From positions 62,001-126,000 of the forward strand of contig JBDTRP010000116.1 in the NCBI GenBank assembly GCA_039931555.1: 64,000 bases of DNA, read 5' to 3'. The stretch's first letter is position 1, and each line of letters begins with the position of its first letter. Below are positions 40,499 to 49,119 of this stretch, one piece after another. Both the position numbers and the translations under genes were made by a program. The notes beneath the pieces are model-generated. The model was given only the letters and a program-made list of their open reading frames with translations. It was not told where the DNA came from and did no database searches. This stretch comes from JAENVT01 sp039931555 (GTDB lineage: Bacteria > Actinomycetota > Acidimicrobiia > Acidimicrobiales > Ilumatobacteraceae).

Positions 40499-42715
40499 TC
40501 AGACGAGCTCGTACTCGGGCTCGTCGATCACCTCGTGGTGCGTTGCCCCAAACGCCATCGCCGGGACCGGCGAGGTGTGCGGGGTCAACACGTGCGAACC
40601 CTCGACATCGACGTGCGGCAGCAAGCGGTCGAGCCAACCCGGTAGCCACCAGTTGGCGTCACCCATCAACGCCATGGTTGCCGGAACCAGGATCATCCTG
40701 ACGACGGTGGCGTCGACCAGCACGGCGACGGTCAGACCGACAGCGAACATCTTGATCTCGACGTCGGGGATCAGCAGGAAGGCTGCGAACACGCTGATCA
40801 TGATCAGTGCCGCCGAAGTGATCACCCGTGCGGTTGCCGCCAACCCGGCGACCACACTGGTGTGACTGTCACGGGTGCGGAGGTACTCCTCGCGGACCCG
40901 GCTGAGCAGGAACACCTCGTAGTCCATCGACAAGCCGAACAGGATGGCGAACATGATCATCGGCAGGAACGGGCTGATCGGCACGGTGTGATCCACGCCG
41001 AGGGCTCCACTCCCCCAACCCCACTGGAACACGGCGACGACCACGCCGTAGGCCGCACCGATCGAGAGCAGGTTCATGACTGCTGCCTTCAGCGGTACCA
41101 GCACCGAACGGAAGACCACCATCAGCAGCAAGAACGACAGACCGACGACCGCACCGATGAAGAGCGGGAGACGCGATGCCAACCGCTCGCTGATGTCGAT
41201 GAAGGCTGCGGTCTGGCCGGTGACGAACGCCTGCGACTTCGTCCCACTGAGTGCCGGGGGCAACACGTCGTCGCGCAGCGAGTGGACCAGTGTTTCGGTC
41301 TTGGCGTCTTGGGGCGACGTGACGGGATGGGCAGTGATCACCGCGGTGTCGCCTGCCGGGTTGACGATCGGCGCCGTCACGAAGGCGATGCCATCGGTGG
41401 CAGCGATGGCGCTGCGCACCTGATCTGCCTCAGTCACGACGTCGGTCCCATCGACCACGATCGTGAGTGGACCGTTGAAGCCTGCGCCGAAGCCGTCGGC
41501 AAGGAGGTCGTATGCCTTGCGGTACGTCGTGCTGGTCCCACCGGTGCCGTCGTCGGCCATGCCGGTACGCATCGACAGCACTGGTCCGGCGAGCGCGGCG
41601 AGACCGACGAAGCTGATGATCGCGTAGCGCCACGGGTGGCTGCCGACATGGTCGGCCCACCGGCCCGAGAGCGTCTCGCTCGACTCGACGTTCTGGGGTC
41701 GCTTGCGACCGATGTGCAACGAATCGATCCGCTTGCCGGCGAGGCCGAGAAAGGCAGGCAGCAACGTGACGGCAGCGAGCATGGCCACTGCAACGGTGAC
41801 CGCCGAAGCAAATCCCATTGTGGCGATCGCCGGGATGCCGGCAATGCGCAGACCGGCGATCGCGATGACCACCGTGGTACCGGCGAACAACACCGCGCTA
41901 CCGGCGGTGGCATTGGCCAGACCGACCGACTCGACCACCGAGCGGCCCTCGTGGAGGAACCCGCGGTGACGAGTGACGACGAACAGGGCGTAGTCGATGC
42001 CGACACCGAGACCGATCATGGTCGCCAACATCGGTGACACGGACGGCACCTCGGTGAGGCCGGACATGATGCCGATGATCGACAGCCCGATGAAGATGCC
42101 GAACAGGGCGGTCCCGATCGGGATGCCGGCGGCGATCACCGAACCGAAGGCCACGAGCAACACGATGACGGCGACGATCAAGCCGATGCTCTCGTTGCCT
42201 TCGGCCTGATCGGTCGTCCGCACGATGTTGCGCGACAACTCGGCCCGCAGACCGGCTTCACGAGCCGTCTCGACAGCGGCCTTTGCCGCCTCGCCATCGG
42301 ACTTCTCCGGCGGGTTGACGCTGTACCGCACGGTCGCATAGGCGATCCGTCCGTCGGCGCTGACCGACCCGGCGGCCGCGTCGAACGGGTCGCTGACCGA
42401 CACCACGTTCGGGTCGTCGGCGATCTGGCTCAACGTGTGGCCGATCGCAGCGCGGGCGATCGCGTCGGTCGCATCGCCATCTGGGTCGGCGAACACGACT
42501 TGGCCGCTCGAACCACCCTGTGACGGGAACCGGTCGTTCAGCAAGTCGATCCCCTGCTGTGCTTCGGTTCCAGGGATCTTGAAGCTGTCGCTGGTGGTGC
42601 CACCGATCGAGCCCTTCAGCCCGACCACCGCAATCACGACAACGAGCCAGGCGAACAGCACTCGCCATGGGTGCAGCGCAGCTGATCGGCCCCATCGATA
42701 CAGAATCTTGGACAT
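40499..42715 (-). CDS. MMPL family (RND) transporter
   Basis: Membrane exporter of 738 residues with two MMPL repeats. Each has one N-terminal TM, a large extracytoplasmic domain (about 40-180 and 385-510) and five further TMs. Visible: GLGVGIDYALFVVTRHR and ILFGLSMDYEVFLLSRVREEYLR, the proton-relay Asp-Tyr regions of TM4 and TM10. Actinobacterial MMPLs export lipids or siderophores; cargo here is unknown. ATG 42715 has GGAG six to nine bases upstream. A frameshifted regulator remnant lies just upstream. Confidence 0.93.
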   Translation of the reverse strand: MSKILYRWGRSAALHPWRVLFAWLVVVIAVVGLKGSIGGTTSDSFKIPGTEAQQGIDLLNDRFPSQGGSSGQVVFADPDGDATDAIARAAIGHTLSQIADDPNVVSVSDPFDAAAGSVSADGRIAYATVRYSVNPPEKSDGEAAKAAVETAREAGLRAELSRNIVRTTDQAEGNESIGLIVAVIVLLVAFGSVIAAGIPIGTALFGIFIGLSIIGIMSGLTEVPSVSPMLATMIGLGVGIDYALFVVTRHRGFLHEGRSVVESVGLANATAGSAVLFAGTTVVIAIAGLRIAGIPAIATMGFASAVTVAVAMLAAVTLLPAFLGLAGKRIDSLHIGRKRPQNVESSETLSGRWADHVGSHPWRYAIISFVGLAALAGPVLSMRTGMADDGTGGTSTTYRKAYDLLADGFGAGFNGPLTIVVDGTDVVTEADQVRSAIAATDGIAFVTAPIVNPAGDTAVITAHPVTSPQDAKTETLVHSLRDDVLPPALSGTKSQAFVTGQTAAFIDISERLASRLPLFIGAVVGLSFLLLMVVFRSVLVPLKAAVMNLLSIGAAYGVVVAVFQWGWGSGALGVDHTVPISPFLPMIMFAILFGLSMDYEVFLLSRVREEYLRTRDSHTSVVAGLAATARVITSAALIMISVFAAFLLIPDVEIKMFAVGLTVAVLVDATVVRMILVPATMALMGDANWWLPGWLDRLLPHVDVEGSHVLTPHTSPVPAMAFGATHHEVIDEPEYELV

Positions 42716-42773
42716 GGACACTCCTTGGATCACGTTTGACAGCAGGTGACGCAAGGATGAGATGGGGCGCTGA

Positions 42774-43285
42774 CTAGGCGCTGACTGCGCGCTGACGGCA
42801 GCGGACGATCTCGGTGTCAGGGTCGGCGGCGCCGGCCGCGAATGCCGCCTCGAAACCGCTGTCAGCCAGGGCAGTGCGAGCCCGACCGTAGGGGCGAGCA
42901 CGCCACAGCGCAAGGGCGACGTCGAGGTGCGTGACAGCGGATTCGGGCCGGCCCGCCGCCGCGGCCTCGCGGCCGGCGGTGACCAACTGCTCGAAGCGAT
43001 GCGCGTCGATCACTCCACGTCCCAGCACCAGGGTGTAGGAGGTGCCCGTCGCGTCGATCGTCATGGGGGCGATGGACTTGCGCAGCTTCGAGACCAAGGC
43101 CTGCAACGCATTGGGCGACGGCGCGCCATCGGGCCACAGCACATCGTTGAGCACATCGATGGGGTCGACGCGGGGGTGTGCAGGCTCAACGTGGCCAGGG
43201 CACGACGCAGTTGCGCGCCATGGACCGGAATTGCCGTGTCGTGGTCGTCGACGACCTCGAGTGGCCCCAGCACACGCAGTTGCAT
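42774..43285 (-). pseudogene. SARP/AfsR-type regulator remnant, frameshifted and truncated
   Basis: ATG 43285 begins MQLRVLGPLEVVDDHDTAIP, the start of an OmpR-like SARP DNA-binding domain. The frame is lost around 43172-43176, a run of five G (C on the coding strand). In the shifted frame the protein continues as VDPIDVLNDVLWPDGAPSPN and into the BTAD domain (IDAHRFEQLVTAGREAAAAGR) before stopping at 42774, within BTAD. Complete SARPs are longer. One base error in a homopolymer could explain the shift, but the early stop would remain. Confidence 0.75.
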
Positions 43286-43377
43286 CGCGTTCGCGAGGCT
43301 CTGCGGTCGGTCACCACCGGCCGGCGGCCCGCACCCGTGACTCGTGGCACGTCGAGCCGTCGATATGGTTGACGCCG

Positions 43378-44628
43378 ATGAGCCGCCCGCACGTCGTGAT
43401 CATCGGATCGGGGTTCGGCGGCATTCGCGCAGCCAAGAGCCTCGCCCGGACCGACGTCGAGATCACGATCATCGACGTCAACAACTTCCACACCTTCCAA
43501 CCGCTGTTGTACCAAGTCGCGACGGCTGGGCTCGATGCCGACGACATCGGCTTCCCGATTCGGGGCATCTTCCGGAGGAGCCGCTCGATTCGGTTCGTGC
43601 TCGGTGAGGTGATTGGCATCGATCTCGCCCGGCAGGTGGTGGCCATCGGTGACGGACGCGAATTCGCCTACGACTTCCTCGTCGTCGCTGCCGGAACCGT
43701 CAGCACGTCGTTCGGCATCGATGGTGTCGATACCAACACCTTCCCGTTGAAGACGTTGCACGACGCGCTGAGGCTCCGCTCCCACCTGTTGACCAGATTC
43801 GAGCGCGCCAGTGCGTATCCCGCCGGCAACATCGACCTCGGCATCGTGGTCGTCGGTGGCGGGCCGACCGGGGTCGAGATGGCTGGCGGCCTGCGAGAAC
43901 TGATCGACAAGGTCTTCCGCAAGGACTTCCCCGATCTCGCGGCTGCATCGACGGCCATCACGCTCGTCGAGGCAGCCGACCGGGTCCTCGGCCCGTTTCA
44001 CCCGTCGCTGTCCGAGCAGGCCGCCACTGCGTTGCGGCGCAGGAACGTGACGGTGGAAGTGGGCGTCGGCGTCGACCACGTCGAACCGGGAACCGTCGTG
44101 TTGCAGGACGGTCGCCGATTGTCGGCGGGCACGATCGTCTGGGCTGCAGGCGTCACCGCCAGTCCCGTCGCCGGCCTGCTCGGCGTGACCCTGGGTCGAG
44201 GCGGCCGCATCGCCGTTGCGGCAGATCTGTCCCTGTCGGACCATCCCAACGTCTTCGCGATCGGCGACATCGCGCTGCCCCCGGGCGATCCGCTGCCCCA
44301 GGTCGCTCAGCCGGCGATTCAGGGTGGCGCCCACGCCGCGGCGCAGATCACGGCACGCCTCGCCGGCCACGACACCACGCCCTTCCACTATCGAGACAAG
44401 GGATCGATGGCCACCATCGGCCGCAATCAGGCCGTCGTCGAGTTCCCCAACGGTTGGCGCTTCCACGGCTTCATCGGCTGGCTGATGTGGCTCGGTCTGC
44501 ACCTGCTGGAGCTGATGGGCTTCCGCAACCGGGCCAACGTGTTCGTCAACTGGGCCTGGAACTACCTGACCTACGACCATGGCTCGCGACTGCTCCTCGA
44601 CGCACCGAGCGAGCCCGAACCAGGCTGA
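43378..44628 (+). CDS. ndh: Type II NADH dehydrogenase (NDH-2)
   Basis: Single-subunit, non-proton-pumping NADH:quinone oxidoreductase of 416 residues. FAD site VVIIGSGFGGIRAAKSL, NADH site GIVVVGGGPTGVEMAGGLREL, second FAD motif NVFAIGDIA followed by PQVAQPAIQGGAHAA (the quinone-site AQxAxQ-type motif). The C-terminal hydrophobic/amphipathic helices (FIGWLMWLGLHLLELMGF) attach it to the membrane. A -10-like TATGGT (43364-43369) lies eight bases before the ATG. Confidence 0.93.
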   Translation: MSRPHVVIIGSGFGGIRAAKSLARTDVEITIIDVNNFHTFQPLLYQVATAGLDADDIGFPIRGIFRRSRSIRFVLGEVIGIDLARQVVAIGDGREFAYDFLVVAAGTVSTSFGIDGVDTNTFPLKTLHDALRLRSHLLTRFERASAYPAGNIDLGIVVVGGGPTGVEMAGGLRELIDKVFRKDFPDLAAASTAITLVEAADRVLGPFHPSLSEQAATALRRRNVTVEVGVGVDHVEPGTVVLQDGRRLSAGTIVWAAGVTASPVAGLLGVTLGRGGRIAVAADLSLSDHPNVFAIGDIALPPGDPLPQVAQPAIQGGAHAAAQITARLAGHDTTPFHYRDKGSMATIGRNQAVVEFPNGWRFHGFIGWLMWLGLHLLELMGFRNRANVFVNWAWNYLTYDHGSRLLLDAPSEPEPG

Positions 44629-44631
44629 GCA

Positions 44632-45408
44632 TCACTTCGGCGTCATGCGGATGCCACCGTCGACGCGAATGGTCTCGGCGTTGAGGTAGCTGTTGGTGAC
44701 GCACTCGATGATGACCGAGGCCAACTCTTCCTGTGTGCCGAGGCGCTGGGGGAACAGCACCCCCTTCTGCAGGTTCGCCTTGAATGCCTCGCTGTTGTCT
44801 CCCTCGCCATAGATCGGGGTGTCGATCAGGCCTGGCGCCACGGTGTTGACCCGCACGCCGATCGCAGCCAGGTCGCGGGCAATCGGCAGGGTCATTCCCA
44901 CGACCCCGCCCTTCGATGCCGAGTACGCGGCTTGGCCGATCTGGCCGTCGAATGCAGCCACCGAGGCGATGTTGACGATGACCCCACGCTCGCCGAACTC
45001 CATCGGCTCGGTGGTGCTCATCGCCGTGCCGACGATGCGGATGCAGTCGAAGGTGCCGATCAGGTTGATGGCGATCACCTGCTTGAACGCGTCGAGGTTG
45101 GCGGCCGAGTCGTACGTGCCGTCCTTGCCCACCGTGCGCTGTGCCCAGCCGATGCCGGCCGAGTTGACCAGCACGCGCACCGGACCCATGCTCTTGGCCA
45201 TCTCGACTGCGTTGACGATGTCGTCGGTGTTGGTCACGTCGACCTTGCAGAACGCGCCACCGATCTCGTCGGCCAACGCCTTGCCCTTGTCGTGCTGAAG
45301 GTCGGCGACGACGACCTTGGCGCCCCTCGACGCCAACACGCGGGCCGCTGCCGCCCCGATACCTGATGCTCCGCCCGTGACGATTGCGCTTGCGCCGTTG
45401 ATGTCCAT
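44632..45408 (-). CDS. SDR family oxidoreductase, 3-hydroxyacyl-CoA dehydrogenase type
   Basis: Classical short-chain dehydrogenase of 258 residues. NAD motif VTGGASGIGAAAARVL, NSAG in VRVLVNSAGIG, catalytic Ser/Tyr/Lys in NIASVAAFDGQIGQAAYSASKGG and the VNTVAPGLIDTP loop. The FCKVDVTNTDDI and C-terminal NAETIRVDGGIRM patterns match the HSD10/type-2 3-hydroxyacyl-CoA dehydrogenase group, implying fatty-acid or steroid catabolism. Divergent from the CoA transferase gene. Confidence 0.92.
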   Translation of the reverse strand: MDINGASAIVTGGASGIGAAAARVLASRGAKVVVADLQHDKGKALADEIGGAFCKVDVTNTDDIVNAVEMAKSMGPVRVLVNSAGIGWAQRTVGKDGTYDSAANLDAFKQVIAINLIGTFDCIRIVGTAMSTTEPMEFGERGVIVNIASVAAFDGQIGQAAYSASKGGVVGMTLPIARDLAAIGVRVNTVAPGLIDTPIYGEGDNSEAFKANLQKGVLFPQRLGTQEELASVIIECVTNSYLNAETIRVDGGIRMTPK

Positions 45409-45473
45409 GAGGGCGACGATAACGCCGGCCCCACGATCACTGCCGAACCCGCACCGGCGATTACCGTCACGCC

Positions 45474-46676
45474 ATGCCCGGACCCTTGGCTGGATTCACC
45501 ATCGTCGAGGCCTGCCAGATGGTTGCCGGACCACTCGCCGGCACGATCTGCGCCGACCTCGGTGCCGAGGTGATCAAGATCGAGAACCCCGATCGCGGCG
45601 ACCGGTTTCGCTACCTCGGCGATCGAGTCGGTGGTATTTCGGCGATCTGGGCTGCGGTCAACCGCGGCAAGCGAAGTGTCGTGATCGATCTCCAACGACC
45701 CGACGGGATCGCCCTCTTCAACACGATCGTCGCCCGGGCCGATGTCTTCATCCAGAACTTCCGACCCGGCGTGGTCGAGCGACTCGGCATCGACGAGCCG
45801 ACGATGCGCTCCGTACATCCCGACCTCGTCTACGTGTCGGTCAGCGGGTTCGGCGACAGCGGGCCGTACATCGGCCAGAAGAGCTACGACTACGTGATCC
45901 AGGCGTTGTCGGGCATGGCCGCGCTGCAGGCCGACCCGGCAACCGGCGAGCCGGCCCTGGTGCGCAACATCGTCGTCGACAAGGTCACGGCGATGGCCGC
46001 CGCACAGGCGATCCTCGCTGCGCTGCTCGCCCGCGGCCGCGGAGCCGGCGGTCAGCACGTGCGACTGTCGATGCTCGATGTCGCACTGTCGTTCCTGTGG
46101 CCCGACGGGATGATGCAACACACGCTGCTGGCCGGCGACGGGCGAGTCACCCCCGGCCCGCACATGGCGGCCGACTACCTCATGCGCCGCACGGCCGATG
46201 GCGAACACATCGCTCTGCTGGCCACGTCGAACTCGCAGTTCCCCGGGCTGTGCGCGGCCTTGGGGACGCAGCGGTGGCTGGCCGACGACCGGTTCTCGAC
46301 GCTGGCGGCACGCGAGGCCAACGCCGCTGAGTTGAACGACATGATCAGCGCCGAGTTGCTGCGCCACCAGGGCGCCGAGATCGTGGCCCGGCTCCACGAG
46401 CACGACGTGCCGTGCGCCTTGGTGAACCCGATCGATCGGGTCCATCTCGACCCGCAGGTGGTGGAGAACGCGGTGCTGGTCGAGCACGAACGGGCATGGC
46501 TGGGCCCGGTCCGCGAACCGCGACCGCCTGCTCACTTCTCGGCAACACCGACCGCCTTGGGTCGCCACGCACCCAAGTTCGACGAGCACACCGACGAGGT
46601 GCTGGGCGAGTTCGGCGTCACCACCGACGCGATCGCCGCGCTGCGCGCCGCCGGCACGATCGGCGCCCGCCGCTGA
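45474..46676 (+). CDS. CaiB/BaiF family III CoA transferase
   Basis: CoA transferase of 400 residues that moves CoA between carboxylic acids. Begins MPGPLAGFTIVEACQMVAGPLAG, with GAEVIKIENPDRGD, the catalytic Asp region in NRGKRSVVIDLQRPDG and FIQNFRPGVVERLG, and GFGDSGPYIGQKSYDYVIQALSG. Leaderless: TACCGT (45462-45467) ends six bases before the ATG. The divergent SDR suggests a shared acyl-CoA degradation route. A hairpin repeat follows its stop. Confidence 0.93.
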   Translation: MPGPLAGFTIVEACQMVAGPLAGTICADLGAEVIKIENPDRGDRFRYLGDRVGGISAIWAAVNRGKRSVVIDLQRPDGIALFNTIVARADVFIQNFRPGVVERLGIDEPTMRSVHPDLVYVSVSGFGDSGPYIGQKSYDYVIQALSGMAALQADPATGEPALVRNIVVDKVTAMAAAQAILAALLARGRGAGGQHVRLSMLDVALSFLWPDGMMQHTLLAGDGRVTPGPHMAADYLMRRTADGEHIALLATSNSQFPGLCAALGTQRWLADDRFSTLAAREANAAELNDMISAELLRHQGAEIVARLHEHDVPCALVNPIDRVHLDPQVVENAVLVEHERAWLGPVREPRPPAHFSATPTALGRHAPKFDEHTDEVLGEFGVTTDAIAALRAAGTIGARR

Positions 46677-46690
46677 CGCACCCGTCGCGC

Positions 46691-46737
46691 GGCAAGTCAC
46701 GAAATCTCCGGATGCACCGGAGATTCGGTGACTTGCC
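46691..46737. repeat. Intergenic hairpin repeat, family A copy 1
   Basis: A 47-base palindrome between convergent genes. Stem: GGCAAGTCAC/GTGACTTGCC, a two-base internal loop (GA opposite CG), then AATCTCCGG/CCGGAGATT around a five-base loop ATGCA. The second copy is at 63857-63903. Probably a two-way terminator. Confidence 0.85.
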
Positions 46738-46745
46738 CAACCCGA

Positions 46746-47240
46746 TCAGGAGTCGAACAGGGAGCCTTGGGGTTGTTCGATCATCGGCGACGAGTTGGGT
46801 GGCGTGAACGGGCCTTTCGACGCGGCCACGGCGAGGGCATCGACGAGATCGTTCATCGGGTCACCCGAGTGGCCCTTGACCCATTCGAACACCGGCTTGC
46901 GGGCGATGCACAGTTCGATCAGTGGCTGCCACAGATCGAGATTGGCGACCGGCTTGCGTTGCGAGTTCCTCCATCCGTTGGCCTTCCACGTCTTCCACCA
47001 GATCGTGCATCCCTTGATGACGTAGGTGGAATCCGACACGATGGTCAGCGGGCCGTCGAGCGAGCGCAGCGCTTCGAGTGCGGCCATGATCTCCATGCGC
47101 TGGTTGGTGGAACGGGCTTCGCCGCCCGAATCTCGCTGCACGCCATCGGGGGCGGTTGCCCACGCCCATCCACCCGGCCCCGGGTTCCCCGCGCACGCTC
47201 CATCGGTGAACACGACGATCGGTGCCCTGGGTGTGCTCAT
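46746..47240 (-). CDS. rnhA: Ribonuclease HI
   Basis: RNase H of 164 residues that cleaves RNA in RNA-DNA hybrids. All four catalytic acids are visible: Asp in VFTDGACAGNPGPGG, Glu in NQRMEIMAALEAL, Asp in IVSDSTYVIKG and Asp in GHSGDPMNDLVDALA. It has the bacterial TIWWKTWKANGW basic-handle region. Typical length. Starts are 22 bases apart from the divergent SGNH gene. Confidence 0.97.
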   Translation of the reverse strand: MSTPRAPIVVFTDGACAGNPGPGGWAWATAPDGVQRDSGGEARSTNQRMEIMAALEALRSLDGPLTIVSDSTYVIKGCTIWWKTWKANGWRNSQRKPVANLDLWQPLIELCIARKPVFEWVKGHSGDPMNDLVDALAVAASKGPFTPPNSSPMIEQPQGSLFDS

Positions 47241-47262
47241 CGGCGCAAACTACTGTGCCGCC

Positions 47263-49059
47263 ATGCGGATCCGAGCCATCTCGTTTGCCATGGCCCTGGT
47301 CGGCACCGCGGTCGTCGTCGCCCCACCACCCGTGCTGGCGGAGCGCTTGTTCGTGTCGGTGTTCATCGACACGCCCGGCCCGAAGGGCAGCATCGCGGTC
47401 GTCGGCGACTCGTTGATGCTGGGCTCTGCATACGACGCGCCGTTCGAGCCGGGCTGGGGCCCGTCGCTGGCGCGGATGCTGGTAGACCGCGGTTGGGGCC
47501 CGGTTCACATGGCCGCAGGAGTGGGGTTCCAGGCCGGCAAGATGATCCCCAACAACCCCGGCGCCAACATGTCGCTGTGGCTCACGACCCAACGGTCGCA
47601 GGGATTCGACCCGGAAGTCATCGTGGCCAGCATGGGGCCCAACGACATCATCGCTTGCAGCGGCAGTGTCGATTGCGCGGCCGACGACATCCGCTCCTTC
47701 ATGGACACCGCTGGGCCTGACCACGAGGTGTGGTGGGCGTTGCAGACCGCGGCGATCCCGGCGAACCAGCAGGCGTGGAACCAGGCGCTGCAGATCGTCG
47801 CTGCGGAGCGACCCAACCTGACGTTGTGGGACTGGCCCAGCATCCGGATCGCGGCCGGCATCCCGATCTCCTCCGACAACACCCACCTGCCGGGCGCTCC
47901 CCAGTACCGGCAGCGCAGCACGTTGATGGCCGACGACGTGACTGATCGGTTGGCCGGGTCGCGTCACATCGGACCCGAAGTCGCGCCGCCGATCGGTGGT
48001 GCGTCGTTCGAATATCTGCCAGTGCCACCGAAACGATTGATCGACACGCGCGAGAGCGGGCAGCGAGTTGTTGCCGGCGGCACGCTGACGGTCGACCTGT
48101 CGGTGTTGGCACCTGGCACAGTGGGGCCCGACGCGGCCGCTGCCGCGGTCAACGTGACCGCAGCGGATCCGGCGACCGCCGGCTACGTGACTGTCTGGCC
48201 GTGCGGGGCCGAGCGGCCGTTGGCGTCGAGCGTCAACTTCGTGGCCGGCCAGGCGCGTGGCGCGCAGGCAACCACGCTGCTGCGCCAACCCGATCGCTCG
48301 TTGTGTGTTTTCAGCAACACTGCGACCGACATCGTGGTCGACCTGCAGGGCGTGTTCGTGCCGAGTGGAGGTCTGCGGTTTGCGGCGATCACACCGCCGA
48401 CACGCCAGATCGACACCCGCAACGCGGGCAGATCATCGACATTGGTGCTGCAGGCGCCGCTCGATGCCAAGGCTGTCGCCGCGACCCTCACCGTCACCGG
48501 TGGAAGTACCGCGGGGTTTCTGACGGCGTATCCGTGCGCGGGTTCGCTTCCCGTGGTGTCGAACGTCAACTGGCAACCGGGCGAGACGGTGGCCGGTTCG
48601 GTGTTCGTGCCCGTTGACGCGGGCGGCAAGTACTGCATCTTCTCCAACTCGCCGGTCGACGTGATCGTCGACGTCACCGGCGTGTTCGACATCGCCGGCC
48701 CCACCAGCACCCTGCGCTTCACGCCGGTCGCTCCGACGCGCATGGTCGACACCCGAGTCGGCCTCGGTGGTTGGCGCGGTCATCAAGGTGTTGGCCAGAC
48801 CATCGAGATCGGCGCCGCGCCCGACACGGCCACCGCCGTCACCGGAACGATCACGCTGGTCGACCCAGCGCTCGACGGCTACCTCACCGGCACGACGTGC
48901 GGCCAGCCACCTGGTGCCACGTCGTCGGTCAACGGGGCGCGGGGCTCGGTGATGGCCAACTCGCTGACCGTCGCCCTGTCGCCGGGCGGCAACCTGTGCA
49001 TCACTGCGTTGGTCGCCTCGCACGCGCTGTTCGACACAACCGGGTGGTGGATGCCGTGA
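47263..49059 (+). CDS. Secreted SGNH/GDSL hydrolase with three DTR repeat domains
   Basis: Exported protein of 598 residues. Signal peptide 1-26 (ends PVLA), then an SGNH esterase domain with block I AVVGDSLMLGS, block III SMGPNDIIA and block V SDNTHLPG, whose Asp and His complete the triad. From about 260 come three repeats of about 110 residues, each starting with R-x-[IV]-DTR and ending in VVDxxG or a variant. Each has a Cys pair (WPCG and LCVF positions). The repeats recur in the proteins at 51849 and 57402. Leaderless: TACTGT (47251-47256) six bases before ATG. Likely acts on wall or capsule esters. Confidence 0.88.
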   Translation: MRIRAISFAMALVGTAVVVAPPPVLAERLFVSVFIDTPGPKGSIAVVGDSLMLGSAYDAPFEPGWGPSLARMLVDRGWGPVHMAAGVGFQAGKMIPNNPGANMSLWLTTQRSQGFDPEVIVASMGPNDIIACSGSVDCAADDIRSFMDTAGPDHEVWWALQTAAIPANQQAWNQALQIVAAERPNLTLWDWPSIRIAAGIPISSDNTHLPGAPQYRQRSTLMADDVTDRLAGSRHIGPEVAPPIGGASFEYLPVPPKRLIDTRESGQRVVAGGTLTVDLSVLAPGTVGPDAAAAAVNVTAADPATAGYVTVWPCGAERPLASSVNFVAGQARGAQATTLLRQPDRSLCVFSNTATDIVVDLQGVFVPSGGLRFAAITPPTRQIDTRNAGRSSTLVLQAPLDAKAVAATLTVTGGSTAGFLTAYPCAGSLPVVSNVNWQPGETVAGSVFVPVDAGGKYCIFSNSPVDVIVDVTGVFDIAGPTSTLRFTPVAPTRMVDTRVGLGGWRGHQGVGQTIEIGAAPDTATAVTGTITLVDPALDGYLTGTTCGQPPGATSSVNGARGSVMANSLTVALSPGGNLCITALVASHALFDTTGWWMP

Positions 49060-49119
49060 CACACGACCTGACGATCTTCGCGCACATTACCCGCCGGTAA
49101 GCCTGCTTGACTAGGGGCC

